From Limnohabitans sp. Jir61 (GTDB lineage Bacteria; Pseudomonadota; Gammaproteobacteria; Burkholderiales; Burkholderiaceae_C), in NCBI RefSeq assembly GCF_003063545.1, contig NZ_NESD01000004.1, positions 124,001 through 188,000 on the forward strand: a stretch of 64,000 nucleotides of DNA. Reading direction: 5' to 3'. Of the stretch, positions 38,290-46,290 are shown piece after piece. A model generated the notes under the pieces. The model saw nothing but the letters and a program-made list of their open reading frames with translations. It searched no databases and had not been told where the DNA came from. Position 1 is the stretch's first letter. The number at the start of each line of letters is the position of its first letter. Position numbers and translations under genes: made by a program.

Positions 38290-38307
38290 TTGTCATCAAG
38301 TTGTTAA
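38290..38307 (+). promoter_or_regulatory. Candidate Pho box for the GT4 glycosyltransferase
   Basis: TTGTCAT (38290-38296), spacer CAAG, TTGTTAA (38301-38307): 11-bp period. It ends only 14 bp before the ATG at 38322, so the mRNA leader would be very short or the true start lies further in. Confidence 0.55.
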
Positions 38308-38321
38308 ATTCAAGCGACACC

Positions 38322-39524
38322 ATGTCAACCATGGAAGCACTCAGCAACACAGACATCACCGTTGAACATTTTGAACCTGCGCACCAATCGCTAAGGATTG
38401 CGGTTGTGACAGAAACATGGCCTCCAGAAGTCAACGGAGTGGCCGTCACGCTGTCTAAACTTATTCATCATTTAGGCAATCGTCACCATTCGATTCAGCT
38501 CATTCGTCCGCGTCAAAACAAACAAGATGAGGGGCTTGAAGAAACAAACTGGACTGAGTTACTGTTGCGTGGCTTACCGATCCCAAGATATCCGCAACTC
38601 AAGCTAGGTCTACCTAGCAAAAAAGCACTCATCAAAGCATGGAGCACGCGGCGCCCCGATTTGGTACATATCGCTACCGAAGGACCACTGAGCTGGTCTG
38701 CCTTGCAAGCTGCACACGTGCTTCGCTTGCCAGTCACATCAGATTTCAGAACCAACTTTCACAGCTATTGCCAACACTATGGTGTGGGGTGGTTGACCAA
38801 ACCCATCGTGGCTTATTTGCGCAAGTTTCACAACCGCACAGCATTCACCATGGTGCCCACCACTGAGATGAAAAATCAGCTCGAAGGCATGGGCTTTAAA
38901 AACCTGAAAGTGGTGGCACGCGGTATCGACACACAACTCTTTCATCCCAATAAGCGCAGCGACGTCATGCGTCAAAGCTGGCACGTCAAACCCGAAACCA
39001 TGGTGCTGTTGTCGGTTGGGCGCTTAGCAGCCGAGAAGAACCTAGACCTGAGCATCCAAACTTACCAAGCACTCAAAGCTGCAGGTCGTGATGTAAAGAT
39101 GGTTTTTGCAGGTGATGGCCCTATGCGCGCTAGCACAGAAGTCAAATGCCCCGATGCATTGTTTGTCGGTATGTGTACACACGAACAACTGGCCACGCTC
39201 TACGCCAGTGCAGACCTTTTACTCTTTCCCAGTCTGACAGAAACCTTTGGCAACGTCACACTGGAGTCACTGGCATGTGCAACGCCTGTTCTGGCATTTG
39301 ATTGTGCAGCTGCAGGTGAATTCATCACGCATAACACCAATGGATGGCTGGCTCATTGCGATGATCGCCAAGGCTACATCCAATGCGCCTTAGAAATCAC
39401 GAAAAATTCATCAATTCTGAAGCAAGCACGCGAATACACCCGCAGCAGCATTGAACACTTAGGCTGGGACGAAATTGCCTGCCAAGTAGAAACCATCTTT
39501 CAACGTGCCATTGAACTGAACTGA
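38322..39524 (+). CDS. GT4-family glycosyltransferase, probable glycolipid synthase
   Basis: A 400-aa GT-B glycosyltransferase of family GT4. The N-terminal acceptor domain has TETWPPEVNGVAVTLSKL and HIATEGPLSWSALQAA; the C-terminal donor domain has LLSVGRLAAEKNLDL and SLTETFGNVTLESLACATPV (the E-x7-E motif). The N-terminal pattern is like that of diacylglycerol and phosphatidylinositol glycosyltransferases (NGV motif). With ugd, plcP and a second GT4 nearby, I infer that it transfers a sugar to diacylglycerol or to a first sugar on it. Start ATG 38322 or 38331 is unsettled; neither has a clear ribosome site. Confidence 0.78.
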   Translation: MSTMEALSNTDITVEHFEPAHQSLRIAVVTETWPPEVNGVAVTLSKLIHHLGNRHHSIQLIRPRQNKQDEGLEETNWTELLLRGLPIPRYPQLKLGLPSKKALIKAWSTRRPDLVHIATEGPLSWSALQAAHVLRLPVTSDFRTNFHSYCQHYGVGWLTKPIVAYLRKFHNRTAFTMVPTTEMKNQLEGMGFKNLKVVARGIDTQLFHPNKRSDVMRQSWHVKPETMVLLSVGRLAAEKNLDLSIQTYQALKAAGRDVKMVFAGDGPMRASTEVKCPDALFVGMCTHEQLATLYASADLLLFPSLTETFGNVTLESLACATPVLAFDCAAAGEFITHNTNGWLAHCDDRQGYIQCALEITKNSSILKQAREYTRSSIEHLGWDEIACQVETIFQRAIELN

Positions 39525-39531
39525 ACCGAAG

Positions 39532-39561
39532 TCAACAGAGCATCAACGGATGCTGTGTTGA
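39532..39561. terminator. Hairpin between convergent genes
   Basis: TCAACAGAGCATC pairs with GATGCTGTGTTGA around the loop AACG (one G-G mismatch). There is no T run, so this is a weak or Rho-assisted end between the glycosyltransferase and the LplT-like gene. Confidence 0.45.
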
Positions 39562-39563
39562 GA

Positions 39564-40799
39564 TCATCGAAATTGTCGCCACAGTAACAGGCACAAGGGT
39601 GCAATGCCTGCCACCAGCAACGTCGCCACCAACAGCATGATGAAGCCCAAGGGCACCCCAAAAGCCAATAAGGTGGTGTAGGCGGTCAGCATCAACAACA
39701 CGCACAAGTTTTCATTAAAACCTTGCACAGCAATGGATCGTCCTGCACTGAGCACTTGCATGCCACGGTGTTGAAGCAAGGCATTCATGGGCACAAGCAG
39801 CATGCCGCCCGACACGCCAATACACAGCAATAACAGCACTGCTACCCACAGGTCAGTGACCATCACGATCACTGGTAACAAAACCGCGAGTAGCAAACCC
39901 CAAGGTAACGCTTGACGGGCTGAATGCAGTTTGAAATTTCTGCCTGCGAAAAAAGCCCCTGCGATCACGCCTACTGCAACCAAAGCTTGAAGGTAAGCTC
40001 CAGTTTTCAATGTCATGCCAAGTGTTTGCTGGGCCCACACTAGAACAGCAAACTGCATCACTGCGCCTACCCCCCAATACAGAGTGGTGACATACAAAGA
40101 CACACCACCCAGTGGGTCTCGCCATAGTTTACGGTTCGATTTCCAAAATGTTGTGAACTTCATGGCGTGCAATGACAGGGGTGATAGCCGCACGTTTTGA
40201 CCCATGGGCTTTAACCCAAAGTTCAGCACTGCTGCCGTTACATAAACACCCACGATCGCAACCAATGCTGGGAGCGTCTCAGTCTGCACCCCAAAGGATG
40301 CAACCGATGACAAAACAAATGTCAGCTCTTTCAAAGTGCCAGCCTCGGTCAAGCCTGTCAAAGCACCGCCTAACGCAATGCCAAAAATTACCGAGAGCAC
40401 TACCGAGACCTCAAGCCATGCATTTGCACGAACTAACAACCTCGGTGGCACTGACTCTGTGACCAACCCATATTTAGAAGGCGCATACACCGATGCACCC
40501 AGACCAATCAGTGCAAAAGCAAAAACAGGATGCAAGCCAGACAACAAGACGAACACGCCCAAAATCTTGAGCGCATTCATATAGGCCATCAAACGGTTTT
40601 TTTGAAATGCATCGGCCACAGGCCCCACCACAGATGCCAGAACAACATATGCCAAGGTCAAAGAGAACTTCAACAGTGGTGCCCACCAACCAGGGTATCC
40701 CTGCTCTTTTAAAAAAAAGATTCCTAAAATGAGCAGTGCATTGTCCGCAAGTGCCGAAGCAAACTGAGCACCAATGAGGAAATAAAAACCCTTAGGCAT
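39564..40799 (-). CDS. lplT: Lysophospholipid transporter LplT-like (MFS)
   Basis: A 411-aa major facilitator protein with about eleven helices. The N-terminal FYFLIGAQFASALADNALLI, the loop PVADAFQKNRLMAYMN and IGLGASVYAPSKYGLV match LplT, which flips lysophospholipids inward across the inner membrane for re-acylation. It lacks the fused acyltransferase/ligase (Aas) seen in some homologues. It overlaps ugd by 8 bp in the same direction, so it is co-translated with it. Here it could recycle lysolipids during membrane remodelling (inference). Confidence 0.8.
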   Translation of the reverse strand: MPKGFYFLIGAQFASALADNALLILGIFFLKEQGYPGWWAPLLKFSLTLAYVVLASVVGPVADAFQKNRLMAYMNALKILGVFVLLSGLHPVFAFALIGLGASVYAPSKYGLVTESVPPRLLVRANAWLEVSVVLSVIFGIALGGALTGLTEAGTLKELTFVLSSVASFGVQTETLPALVAIVGVYVTAAVLNFGLKPMGQNVRLSPLSLHAMKFTTFWKSNRKLWRDPLGGVSLYVTTLYWGVGAVMQFAVLVWAQQTLGMTLKTGAYLQALVAVGVIAGAFFAGRNFKLHSARQALPWGLLLAVLLPVIVMVTDLWVAVLLLLCIGVSGGMLLVPMNALLQHRGMQVLSAGRSIAVQGFNENLCVLLMLTAYTTLLAFGVPLGFIMLLVATLLVAGIAPLCLLLWRQFR

Positions 40800-42213
40800 C
40801 CAGCGATAACACGTTTTCAGAAATCGGATCTACCGCGAGGTTGATCAGTTCGTTGCGACGGCCAATGCCTTGATAGGCGATGCCAAGGTCTGCCAAAGCA
40901 TCTGGGTTATACAAGTTACGACCATCCAAGATGTACGGCGTACGCATGCTGAGCTTCATGGCTTGGAAATCTGGGTTATGGAAATTCTTCCACTCTGTCA
41001 GGATCAACAAAGCATCGACGCCCTTCAACGCATCCATGTCATGGGCAACAAGCGTGAAATTCTTCAACAGTGCTTCTTGGCCTTCGAAATCGATCTTGAG
41101 TGCAGCCATGGCCTCGTGGCCTGCAACAGGGTCATAAGCTGTGACTTTGGCACCATGCTGCAGCAAGCTTTTGATCACCGCGCGGCTAGGTGCTTCACGC
41201 ATGTCATCGGTATTGGGTTTAAATGCCAAACCCCAAATCGCAATTTTTCGACCGGTGAGATCCTTACCTAAACGCGCGACCAAACGATCAACCAGCAACG
41301 TCTTTTGACGCTCATTGACTTGCTCAGTTGCTGCAACCACTTGCATTTCCTGGCCATGCGCCATGGCCGTACTGACCAAGGCTTGTGTGTCTTTTGGAAA
41401 GCAGCTACCACCGTACCCACAACCTGCATATAAAAAACTGTAACCAATGCGCTTGTCAGCACCTATGCCGCGACGAATTTGATCTACATCAGCACCTAAG
41501 GCATCCGCTAAGTTGGCAATTTCATTCATGAATGAAATACGTGTGGCCAACATAGCATTGGCTGCGTACTTGGTGAGTTCAGCACTGCGCACATCCATCC
41601 AAACTGTGCGCGAATGATGACGGTTAAAACTGGCATACAAGTCACCCATCATGCGCTGGCTTTTTTCATGATGAATACCAGCATCGACACCCACCACGAT
41701 TCGATCAGGGCGCATGAAGTCGTCAATCGCAGCGCCTTCTTTCAAGAACTCTGGGTTAGACACCACATCAAACATTTCTGTTGCCATGCCTCGTTGCATT
41801 AACTCGTGCTTGACAGCATCACGGACCCGATCAGCCGTGCCCACGGGAACAGTTGATTTGTTCACAATGAGTTTGAAATCTTTGAGGTTACGCCCAATCA
41901 TGGCAGCGACGGACAGAACATGACCCAAATCGGCCGAGCCATCTTCTTGTGCAGGAGTACCTACTGCGATGAACAAAATATCGCCGTGATCTATCGCATC
42001 TTGCGCATCGGAAGTGAAACGAATTCTGCCATCCAAGCGGTTGCGTGAGAGAAGTTCTTTCAAGCCCGGCTCATAGATAGGCACCTCACCCTCTTGCAAC
42101 ATCTTGACTTTGTTTTCGTCTTTGTCAAGACATACCACTTTGAAACCAAGATCAGACAAACAAGCGCCTGTGACCAAACCCACATAACCTGAACCGATGA
42201 CTGTGACTCGCAT
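40792..42213 (-). CDS. ugd: UDP-glucose 6-dehydrogenase
   Basis: A 473-aa UDP-glucose/GDP-mannose dehydrogenase: MRVTVIGSGYVGLVTGACL (NAD fold), VNKSTVPVGTA, the catalytic Cys in GYGGSCFPKDT, and the C-terminal WGLAFKPNTDDMREAPS domain. It oxidises UDP-glucose twice to UDP-glucuronate. AGGAGG lies seven bases before the ATG at 42213. It leads a two-gene unit with lplT. Close to two glycosyltransferases and plcP, the likely use of UDP-glucuronate is glucuronosyl-diacylglycerol, a phosphorus-free acidic lipid; exopolysaccharide use cannot be excluded. Confidence 0.93.
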   Translation of the reverse strand: MRVTVIGSGYVGLVTGACLSDLGFKVVCLDKDENKVKMLQEGEVPIYEPGLKELLSRNRLDGRIRFTSDAQDAIDHGDILFIAVGTPAQEDGSADLGHVLSVAAMIGRNLKDFKLIVNKSTVPVGTADRVRDAVKHELMQRGMATEMFDVVSNPEFLKEGAAIDDFMRPDRIVVGVDAGIHHEKSQRMMGDLYASFNRHHSRTVWMDVRSAELTKYAANAMLATRISFMNEIANLADALGADVDQIRRGIGADKRIGYSFLYAGCGYGGSCFPKDTQALVSTAMAHGQEMQVVAATEQVNERQKTLLVDRLVARLGKDLTGRKIAIWGLAFKPNTDDMREAPSRAVIKSLLQHGAKVTAYDPVAGHEAMAALKIDFEGQEALLKNFTLVAHDMDALKGVDALLILTEWKNFHNPDFQAMKLSMRTPYILDGRNLYNPDALADLGIAYQGIGRRNELINLAVDPISENVLSLDA

Positions 42214-42273
42214 AAATTTCCTCCTGAATGCGGTCATCGTTACAGAAGATGATGAAAGGAATAAGAAGAAAAA

Positions 42274-42291
42274 AAGTCAATTCAATGACGT
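42274..42291 (-). promoter_or_regulatory. Weak Pho-box-like repeat before ugd
   Basis: Minus strand ACGTCAT (42285-42291), spacer TGAA, TTGACTT (42274-42280). The second half resembles the degenerate second half before ppk2 (TTGAAAC). It ends 60 bp before ugd. Confidence 0.3.
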
Positions 42292-42297
42292 TCAGGC

Positions 42298-42321
42298 AAA
42301 AAAAATGACTCTAAGAGTCAT
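42298..42321 (-). terminator. Rho-independent terminator of the olsB-plcP operon
   Basis: Minus strand: ATGACTC, loop TTA, GAGTCAT, then a run of T. It lies just after the last gene (stop at 42342) and separates the operon from ugd. Confidence 0.85.
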
Positions 42322-42341
42322 CAGTATTTATAAAAATAAAT

Positions 42342-42725
42342 CTAAGTTGGTTGCCAATGTGCAAGACCCATGGTCAGTATCACGCGCAAATGCATGGCTA
42401 AATTTTCAAGCCCTTGAATTGTCGTTTCTTGTTCGGCAAACCTAACGATGAAAGACTCGTGACGGTGCGGAAATTCGATTGCAATGACATCAGGCACAAA
42501 ACCGACTGGGCATTGAATACGAATGGCCGGGTATCTTCCCTCGAACCGATTGCTGCAGTTGAATCGTATGTGACGCAGGCTAGAGAACTCTTTGAATGAT
42601 TCAATCAATTTCGGTAACAAATCATCCTTGACATCAAGGTAATCCATGAAGCGATGTGTATCTCGCATGTAGGCCTCAAAACTTGGATCACTGAGGCTAT
42701 TGGATAAAAAATGCAGCGCACTCAA
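42342..42725 (-). CDS. Unknown 127-aa protein at the end of the lipid-remodelling operon
   Basis: No family recognised. It is a soluble, mixed alpha/beta protein (NSLSDPSFEAYMRDTHRFMD; RYPAIRIQCPVGFVPDVIA). There is no signal peptide or membrane helix. The start is TTG at 42725, overlapping the glycosyltransferase stop as TTGA, so it is translationally coupled. An intrinsic terminator follows. Because it is the last of four overlapping genes with olsB, plcP and a glycosyltransferase, it probably has a helper role for lipid remodelling, but nothing in the sequence shows which. Confidence 0.6.
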   Translation of the reverse strand: MSALHFLSNSLSDPSFEAYMRDTHRFMDYLDVKDDLLPKLIESFKEFSSLRHIRFNCSNRFEGRYPAIRIQCPVGFVPDVIAIEFPHRHESFIVRFAEQETTIQGLENLAMHLRVILTMGLAHWQPT

Positions 42726-43789
42726 GGATGAACCTCTTCGCCTATTTGAATCGCACGCTCAATTGGCACCAAGTGTTGCTCGAACAATCGCGTTGATTCG
42801 TCCCAACTGAATGTCAACGCTTGTGCTCGTGCTTCTGAGCGAGAAATTTTCACTGCTTCCAGACTCGCATAAGCCAAGTCTTCATGGAGTACGCCCCCTT
42901 TGCGGTGATGCGGATACTCTGCATCTGGCCGCAAAACTTCAAGCGGACCATCTACTGGATAGGCAGCCACAGGTGTACCGCATGCCATCGCCTCGAGCAT
43001 CACCAAGCCAAAGGTTTCATTGCGACTCGGGAAAGTGAACACATCGGCACTCGCATAAACACGGGCTAATTCATCACGAGGCAACACCCCCAACCAGCGA
43101 ACATGGTGAAACTTGTCTCTTAGCTCATTTTCGAGTGGCCCAACACCACACACCACTTTGCTGCCGTGCCAGGGCATAGCTAAAAAGCTATCAATATTTT
43201 TTTCATAGGACACACGCCCAACATACAAAGCAATGGGGCGAGGCAAATCATCTAAATCCGGATGATTTGTGACAGTTTCAGCATAGCCAAACAAATGCAT
43301 GTCGACACCATGCGTCCAACTGCGTAAATTTTTAAAGCCCCAACCATCGAGCAAGCGCATCACACCTTGCGTCGGCACCATCACGCCAGCCGAAGGTTTG
43401 TGAAAGTGACGAAATATCGCATAGCCAATCCACAGTGGAATGTGCAAGGCCGCTTTGAGTACTTCAGGAAATCGCGTATGAAATGCCGTTGTGAACGGCA
43501 ATTCATATTTCAAACAATATTTGCGTGCAGCCCAGCCTAATGGCCCCTCGGTCGCCACATGAATCACATCAGGTTGAAACGCATCTAACTGTTTTGCCAA
43601 CTGCGAATAAGGCTTCACGGCCAAATCAATGCCTGCATAACCAGGACAAGGACGTGTTTTAAACAGGTCTGGATGAATCACTTCCACCAGATGACCTTTG
43701 GCATTGAGCTGATCCACCAGCTCAACCAAAGTGGTCACAACACCATTGATTTGAGGACGCCACGCGTCTGTGATCAGTGCAATTTTCAT
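42722..43789 (-). CDS. GT4-family glycosyltransferase, probable diacylglycerol glycosyltransferase
   Basis: A 355-aa GT4 enzyme: ITDAWRPQINGVVTTLVELV and HVATEGPLGWAARKYCL in the acceptor domain, ALYVGRVSYEKNIDSFL and SRNETFGLVMLEAMACGTPV in the donor domain. It overlaps plcP by ATGA. Linked plcP-agt pairs make glycolipids from phospholipid-derived diacylglycerol in phosphate-starved marine alphaproteobacteria; the same gene pairing supports that role here. Sugar donor is not evident: UDP-glucuronate from the neighbouring ugd, or UDP-glucose. Confidence 0.82.
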   Translation of the reverse strand: MKIALITDAWRPQINGVVTTLVELVDQLNAKGHLVEVIHPDLFKTRPCPGYAGIDLAVKPYSQLAKQLDAFQPDVIHVATEGPLGWAARKYCLKYELPFTTAFHTRFPEVLKAALHIPLWIGYAIFRHFHKPSAGVMVPTQGVMRLLDGWGFKNLRSWTHGVDMHLFGYAETVTNHPDLDDLPRPIALYVGRVSYEKNIDSFLAMPWHGSKVVCGVGPLENELRDKFHHVRWLGVLPRDELARVYASADVFTFPSRNETFGLVMLEAMACGTPVAAYPVDGPLEVLRPDAEYPHHRKGGVLHEDLAYASLEAVKISRSEARAQALTFSWDESTRLFEQHLVPIERAIQIGEEVHP

Positions 43790-44556
43790 GCTACTTTTGC
43801 CAGTTCTGGTTTTTCTACAACGATGGGGTCGGTTTGCCAGTACAGCAAAGACAACTCACCTTGTTCGTTTTCTACCAAGGCACTGCGACTCTCTACCCAA
43901 TCACCATCGTTGCAATACAACACGCCATTCACATCGCGAATTTCTGCTCGATGAATGTGGCCACACACCACACCTTGATAACCATGCTTCGCAGCTTCGT
44001 GCGCCACGGCATTCTCAAAGTCAGTGACGTAGTTCAGCGCTTTCTTTACCTTGTGCTTGAGGTAAGCAGACAAAGACCAATAAGGCAAACCCAAACGACC
44101 ACGCATGTTGTTTAGGTAGCGGTTGAGCTTGAGTGTGAACTCATACAAATAGTCACCCACATAGGCAAGCCATTTCGCTTGCTGCACTACGGCATCAAAA
44201 TAGTCGCCATGAATCACCCACAACTGACGACCATCCGCAGTTTTGTGAACAGCTTGATCTACCACTTCAATCCCCCCAAAATGGTGGTCTAAGAAGTGAC
44301 GCGCAAACTCATCGTGGTTGCCAGGCACATAAATCACACGTGTGCCTTTGCGTGCTTTACGCAACAATTTTTGAATCACATCGTTGTGCGCTTGCGGCCA
44401 ATACCAACGACGACGTAATTGCCAACCATCGATGATGTCGCCTACAAGGTACAAGTAGTCGCTGGTGTGCTCTTTCAAAAAGTCCAACAAAGCGTCAGCT
44501 TGACAGCCGGGAGTACCCAAATGCAGGTCAGAAATGAAGATGGCTCTGTAATGCAT
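43786..44556 (-). CDS. plcP: PlcP-like phospholipase C (metallophosphoesterase)
   Basis: A 256-aa calcineurin-fold phosphoesterase. Metal motifs are FISDLHLGT, VGDIIDGW, VPGNHDEFAR, WVIHGDYFD and CGHIHRAEI. By motif alone it also resembles LpxH-type UDP-diacylglucosamine hydrolases, but the RRRWYWPQ insertion and operon context match PlcP, the Mn-dependent intracellular enzyme that splits phosphatidylcholine/ethanolamine/glycerol to diacylglycerol. ATG 44556 overlaps the olsB stop by one base; its own stop overlaps the glycosyltransferase start. Role inferred: produce diacylglycerol for the glycosyltransferase while freeing phosphate. Confidence 0.8.
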   Translation of the reverse strand: MHYRAIFISDLHLGTPGCQADALLDFLKEHTSDYLYLVGDIIDGWQLRRRWYWPQAHNDVIQKLLRKARKGTRVIYVPGNHDEFARHFLDHHFGGIEVVDQAVHKTADGRQLWVIHGDYFDAVVQQAKWLAYVGDYLYEFTLKLNRYLNNMRGRLGLPYWSLSAYLKHKVKKALNYVTDFENAVAHEAAKHGYQGVVCGHIHRAEIRDVNGVLYCNDGDWVESRSALVENEQGELSLLYWQTDPIVVEKPELAKVA

Positions 44557-45404
44557 CAAGCACCCAAGAAGTGTTTGCGGTAACGCGGTGGCATGTCATT
44601 GATCTTCATCAGCATGGGCAGGTCAGCCGTGTTGAAGTCGGGATCCCATGCAGGAGCACCCAGCACTTTTGCGCCTAAGCGCAAATAACCTTTGATCAAT
44701 GCAGGCGGCTCAAACGCAGGGTTCACTTCCCACTGCTCCACGGGCAAAGCCAGACGCGGCGTGACTTGGTTTTCAATGCCAGCCAAATGTGTTTTCTTGA
44801 GTTGGTGCCAAATACTGGCCGCCACTTCACCACTGACAACACCTTGGTGCAGCATCGGGATACTGGCACAGCCGATCATCACATCCAGCTTGTTACGCAC
44901 CATGAACTCAGCCAGTGCGCCCCACAAGGCCATGATGACGCCGCCGTGGCGGTGCTCAGGGTGCACGCAGCTGCGACCCAACTCAACCATACGTTCGCGA
45001 TATTGGCGCAAACGGGTCAGATCAAATTCCAAGTCTGAATAGGTACTGCCAATGCGTTTGGCTTGAGCCGGTGTCAACACGCGATAGGTACCGATGACTT
45101 GCTCTGTCACATCGTCGCGAATGACCAAGTGCTCACAGAAGTCATCAAACAAATCGATGTCATGTCCTGGAATGCTGTCTTTCAAACGTGCCCCCATTTC
45201 AGTGGCAAACACGTCATAGCGTAGACGCTGTGCTTCCCGTACTTCGTCTTGGTGCTTGGCCCATTCAACGATCAGGGCTGGGCGACTTTCAGTTTTTTGC
45301 AAGGAGACAGAAACTTTTTGATTGTCAAGATCGTTTCGATGAAGCGACCCCCGAGGTACATCGATGAACGACAAAGGCATGGTTGGGTTTGGCAGTTCTT
45401 TCAT
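44556..45404 (-). CDS. olsB: Ornithine lipid synthesis N-acyltransferase OlsB-like
   Basis: A 282-aa GNAT-fold acyltransferase of the OlsB family: RLRYDVFATEMGARL, DFCEHLVIRDD, VELGRSCVHPEHR and GCASIPMLHQGV. OlsB joins a 3-hydroxyacyl chain from ACP to the alpha-amino group of ornithine, giving lyso-ornithine lipid. AAGGA lies six bases before the ATG. It is first in a four-gene overlapping operon and has a Pho-box-like repeat upstream (45472-45489). The partner OlsA is divergent. Some relatives use glutamine or lysine, so the amino acid is inferred. Confidence 0.87.
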   Translation of the reverse strand: MKELPNPTMPLSFIDVPRGSLHRNDLDNQKVSVSLQKTESRPALIVEWAKHQDEVREAQRLRYDVFATEMGARLKDSIPGHDIDLFDDFCEHLVIRDDVTEQVIGTYRVLTPAQAKRIGSTYSDLEFDLTRLRQYRERMVELGRSCVHPEHRHGGVIMALWGALAEFMVRNKLDVMIGCASIPMLHQGVVSGEVAASIWHQLKKTHLAGIENQVTPRLALPVEQWEVNPAFEPPALIKGYLRLGAKVLGAPAWDPDFNTADLPMLMKINDMPPRYRKHFLGA

Positions 45405-45471
45405 GGTCGGTCCTTAGTGAATCAATGCCGAGAATTCTTATCAATGCATGTGAATTAACCGCGAAGATTGC

Positions 45472-45489
45472 ATGAAATATTCGTGACAA
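45472..45489 (-). promoter_or_regulatory. Candidate Pho box for the olsB-plcP operon
   Basis: Minus strand TTGTCAC (45483-45489), spacer GAAT, ATTTCAT (45472-45478). It ends 67 bp before the olsB ATG. Confidence 0.6.
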
Positions 45490-45500
45490 ATTACGCAAAA

Positions 45501-45518
45501 CCTTCACCAATTTGTCAC
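45501..45518 (+). promoter_or_regulatory. Candidate Pho box for olsA
   Basis: Plus strand CCTTCAC (45501-45507), spacer CAAT, TTGTCAC (45512-45518). It ends 28 bp before the olsA ATG and sits 11 bp from the oppositely directed olsB site. Confidence 0.55.
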
Positions 45519-45546
45519 ACACCACCTCTATCCTTCTTAGCCAATC

Positions 45547-46290
45547 ATGCTGATCAAATACCTACGACTCGTACACGCCTTTGGCCGCGCCTTCTGGATT
45601 TTGTGGATCAAATTTCCTCGCTTGAGCCGCGAGCGAAAACTCGAAGAAATCAAAATGTGGTCTCGACACACATTAGAAATTCTTGGCATACGAGTGACTT
45701 ACGAAACATCCCTCACCCAAATCGAAACATCGCCCTCGCCTCTCATGTTGGTGGCAAATCATGTGTCATGGGTTGATGCGTTGATCATTCAATCCATTCA
45801 GCCCAGCATCTTTGTCGCGAAGTCAGAGGTGCGAAGTTGGCCTATCGTTGGCAGCATTGCCACAGGGTGCGGCGTGGTGTTTGTTGATCGTGGCTCACCT
45901 AGCTCGGCACGACGCATGGTGGATGATTTATCGAGTGCGCTACACAACGGCTACTGCGTTGCAGGTTTTCCTGAAGGCACCAGCAGCGAAGGCAGCACCG
46001 TCAGCTTGTTTCATGCCAACTTATTTGAAGCGGCCATCAATCATCACATTCAGGTACAACCATTAGCGATTCGTTACACCAACCCTCAAACTGGTGATTT
46101 ATGTTTGAAGGCTGCTTTCATTGGTGAAATTGGTTTCGTTCAATCATTGCACCAAGTGATGACATCAACGGGTATTCATGCCAAGGTGCACGCTGGTGAA
46201 TTGCTATCGCCGCTCGGCCATTCACGCAGGACCTTGGCGCATTTGTCTCATCGCAGCGTCAGCAGCCAGCTTGAACTGCTCAACGCATAA
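45547..46290 (+). CDS. olsA: 1-acyl-glycerol-3-phosphate acyltransferase-type enzyme, probable OlsA
   Basis: A 247-aa PlsC-family acyltransferase: catalytic NHVSWVD, substrate-binding FPEGTSS and FVDRGS. PlsC and OlsA share these motifs; divergence from olsB with paired Pho-box-like sites argues for OlsA, which adds the ester-linked fatty acid to lyso-ornithine lipid. The protein has a short N-terminal membrane segment. Its 3' end overlaps the convergent TRAP permease gene by 11 bp. Confidence 0.8.
   Translation: MLIKYLRLVHAFGRAFWILWIKFPRLSRERKLEEIKMWSRHTLEILGIRVTYETSLTQIETSPSPLMLVANHVSWVDALIIQSIQPSIFVAKSEVRSWPIVGSIATGCGVVFVDRGSPSSARRMVDDLSSALHNGYCVAGFPEGTSSEGSTVSLFHANLFEAAINHHIQVQPLAIRYTNPQTGDLCLKAAFIGEIGFVQSLHQVMTSTGIHAKVHAGELLSPLGHSRRTLAHLSHRSVSSQLELLNA

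Noticed and set aside
43786-44556. Calling the phosphoesterase LpxH (lipid A synthesis)
   Set aside because: The metal motifs fit both, but overlap with olsB and a glycolipid glycosyltransferase, and the Pho-type promoter, fit PlcP far better than constitutive lipid A synthesis.
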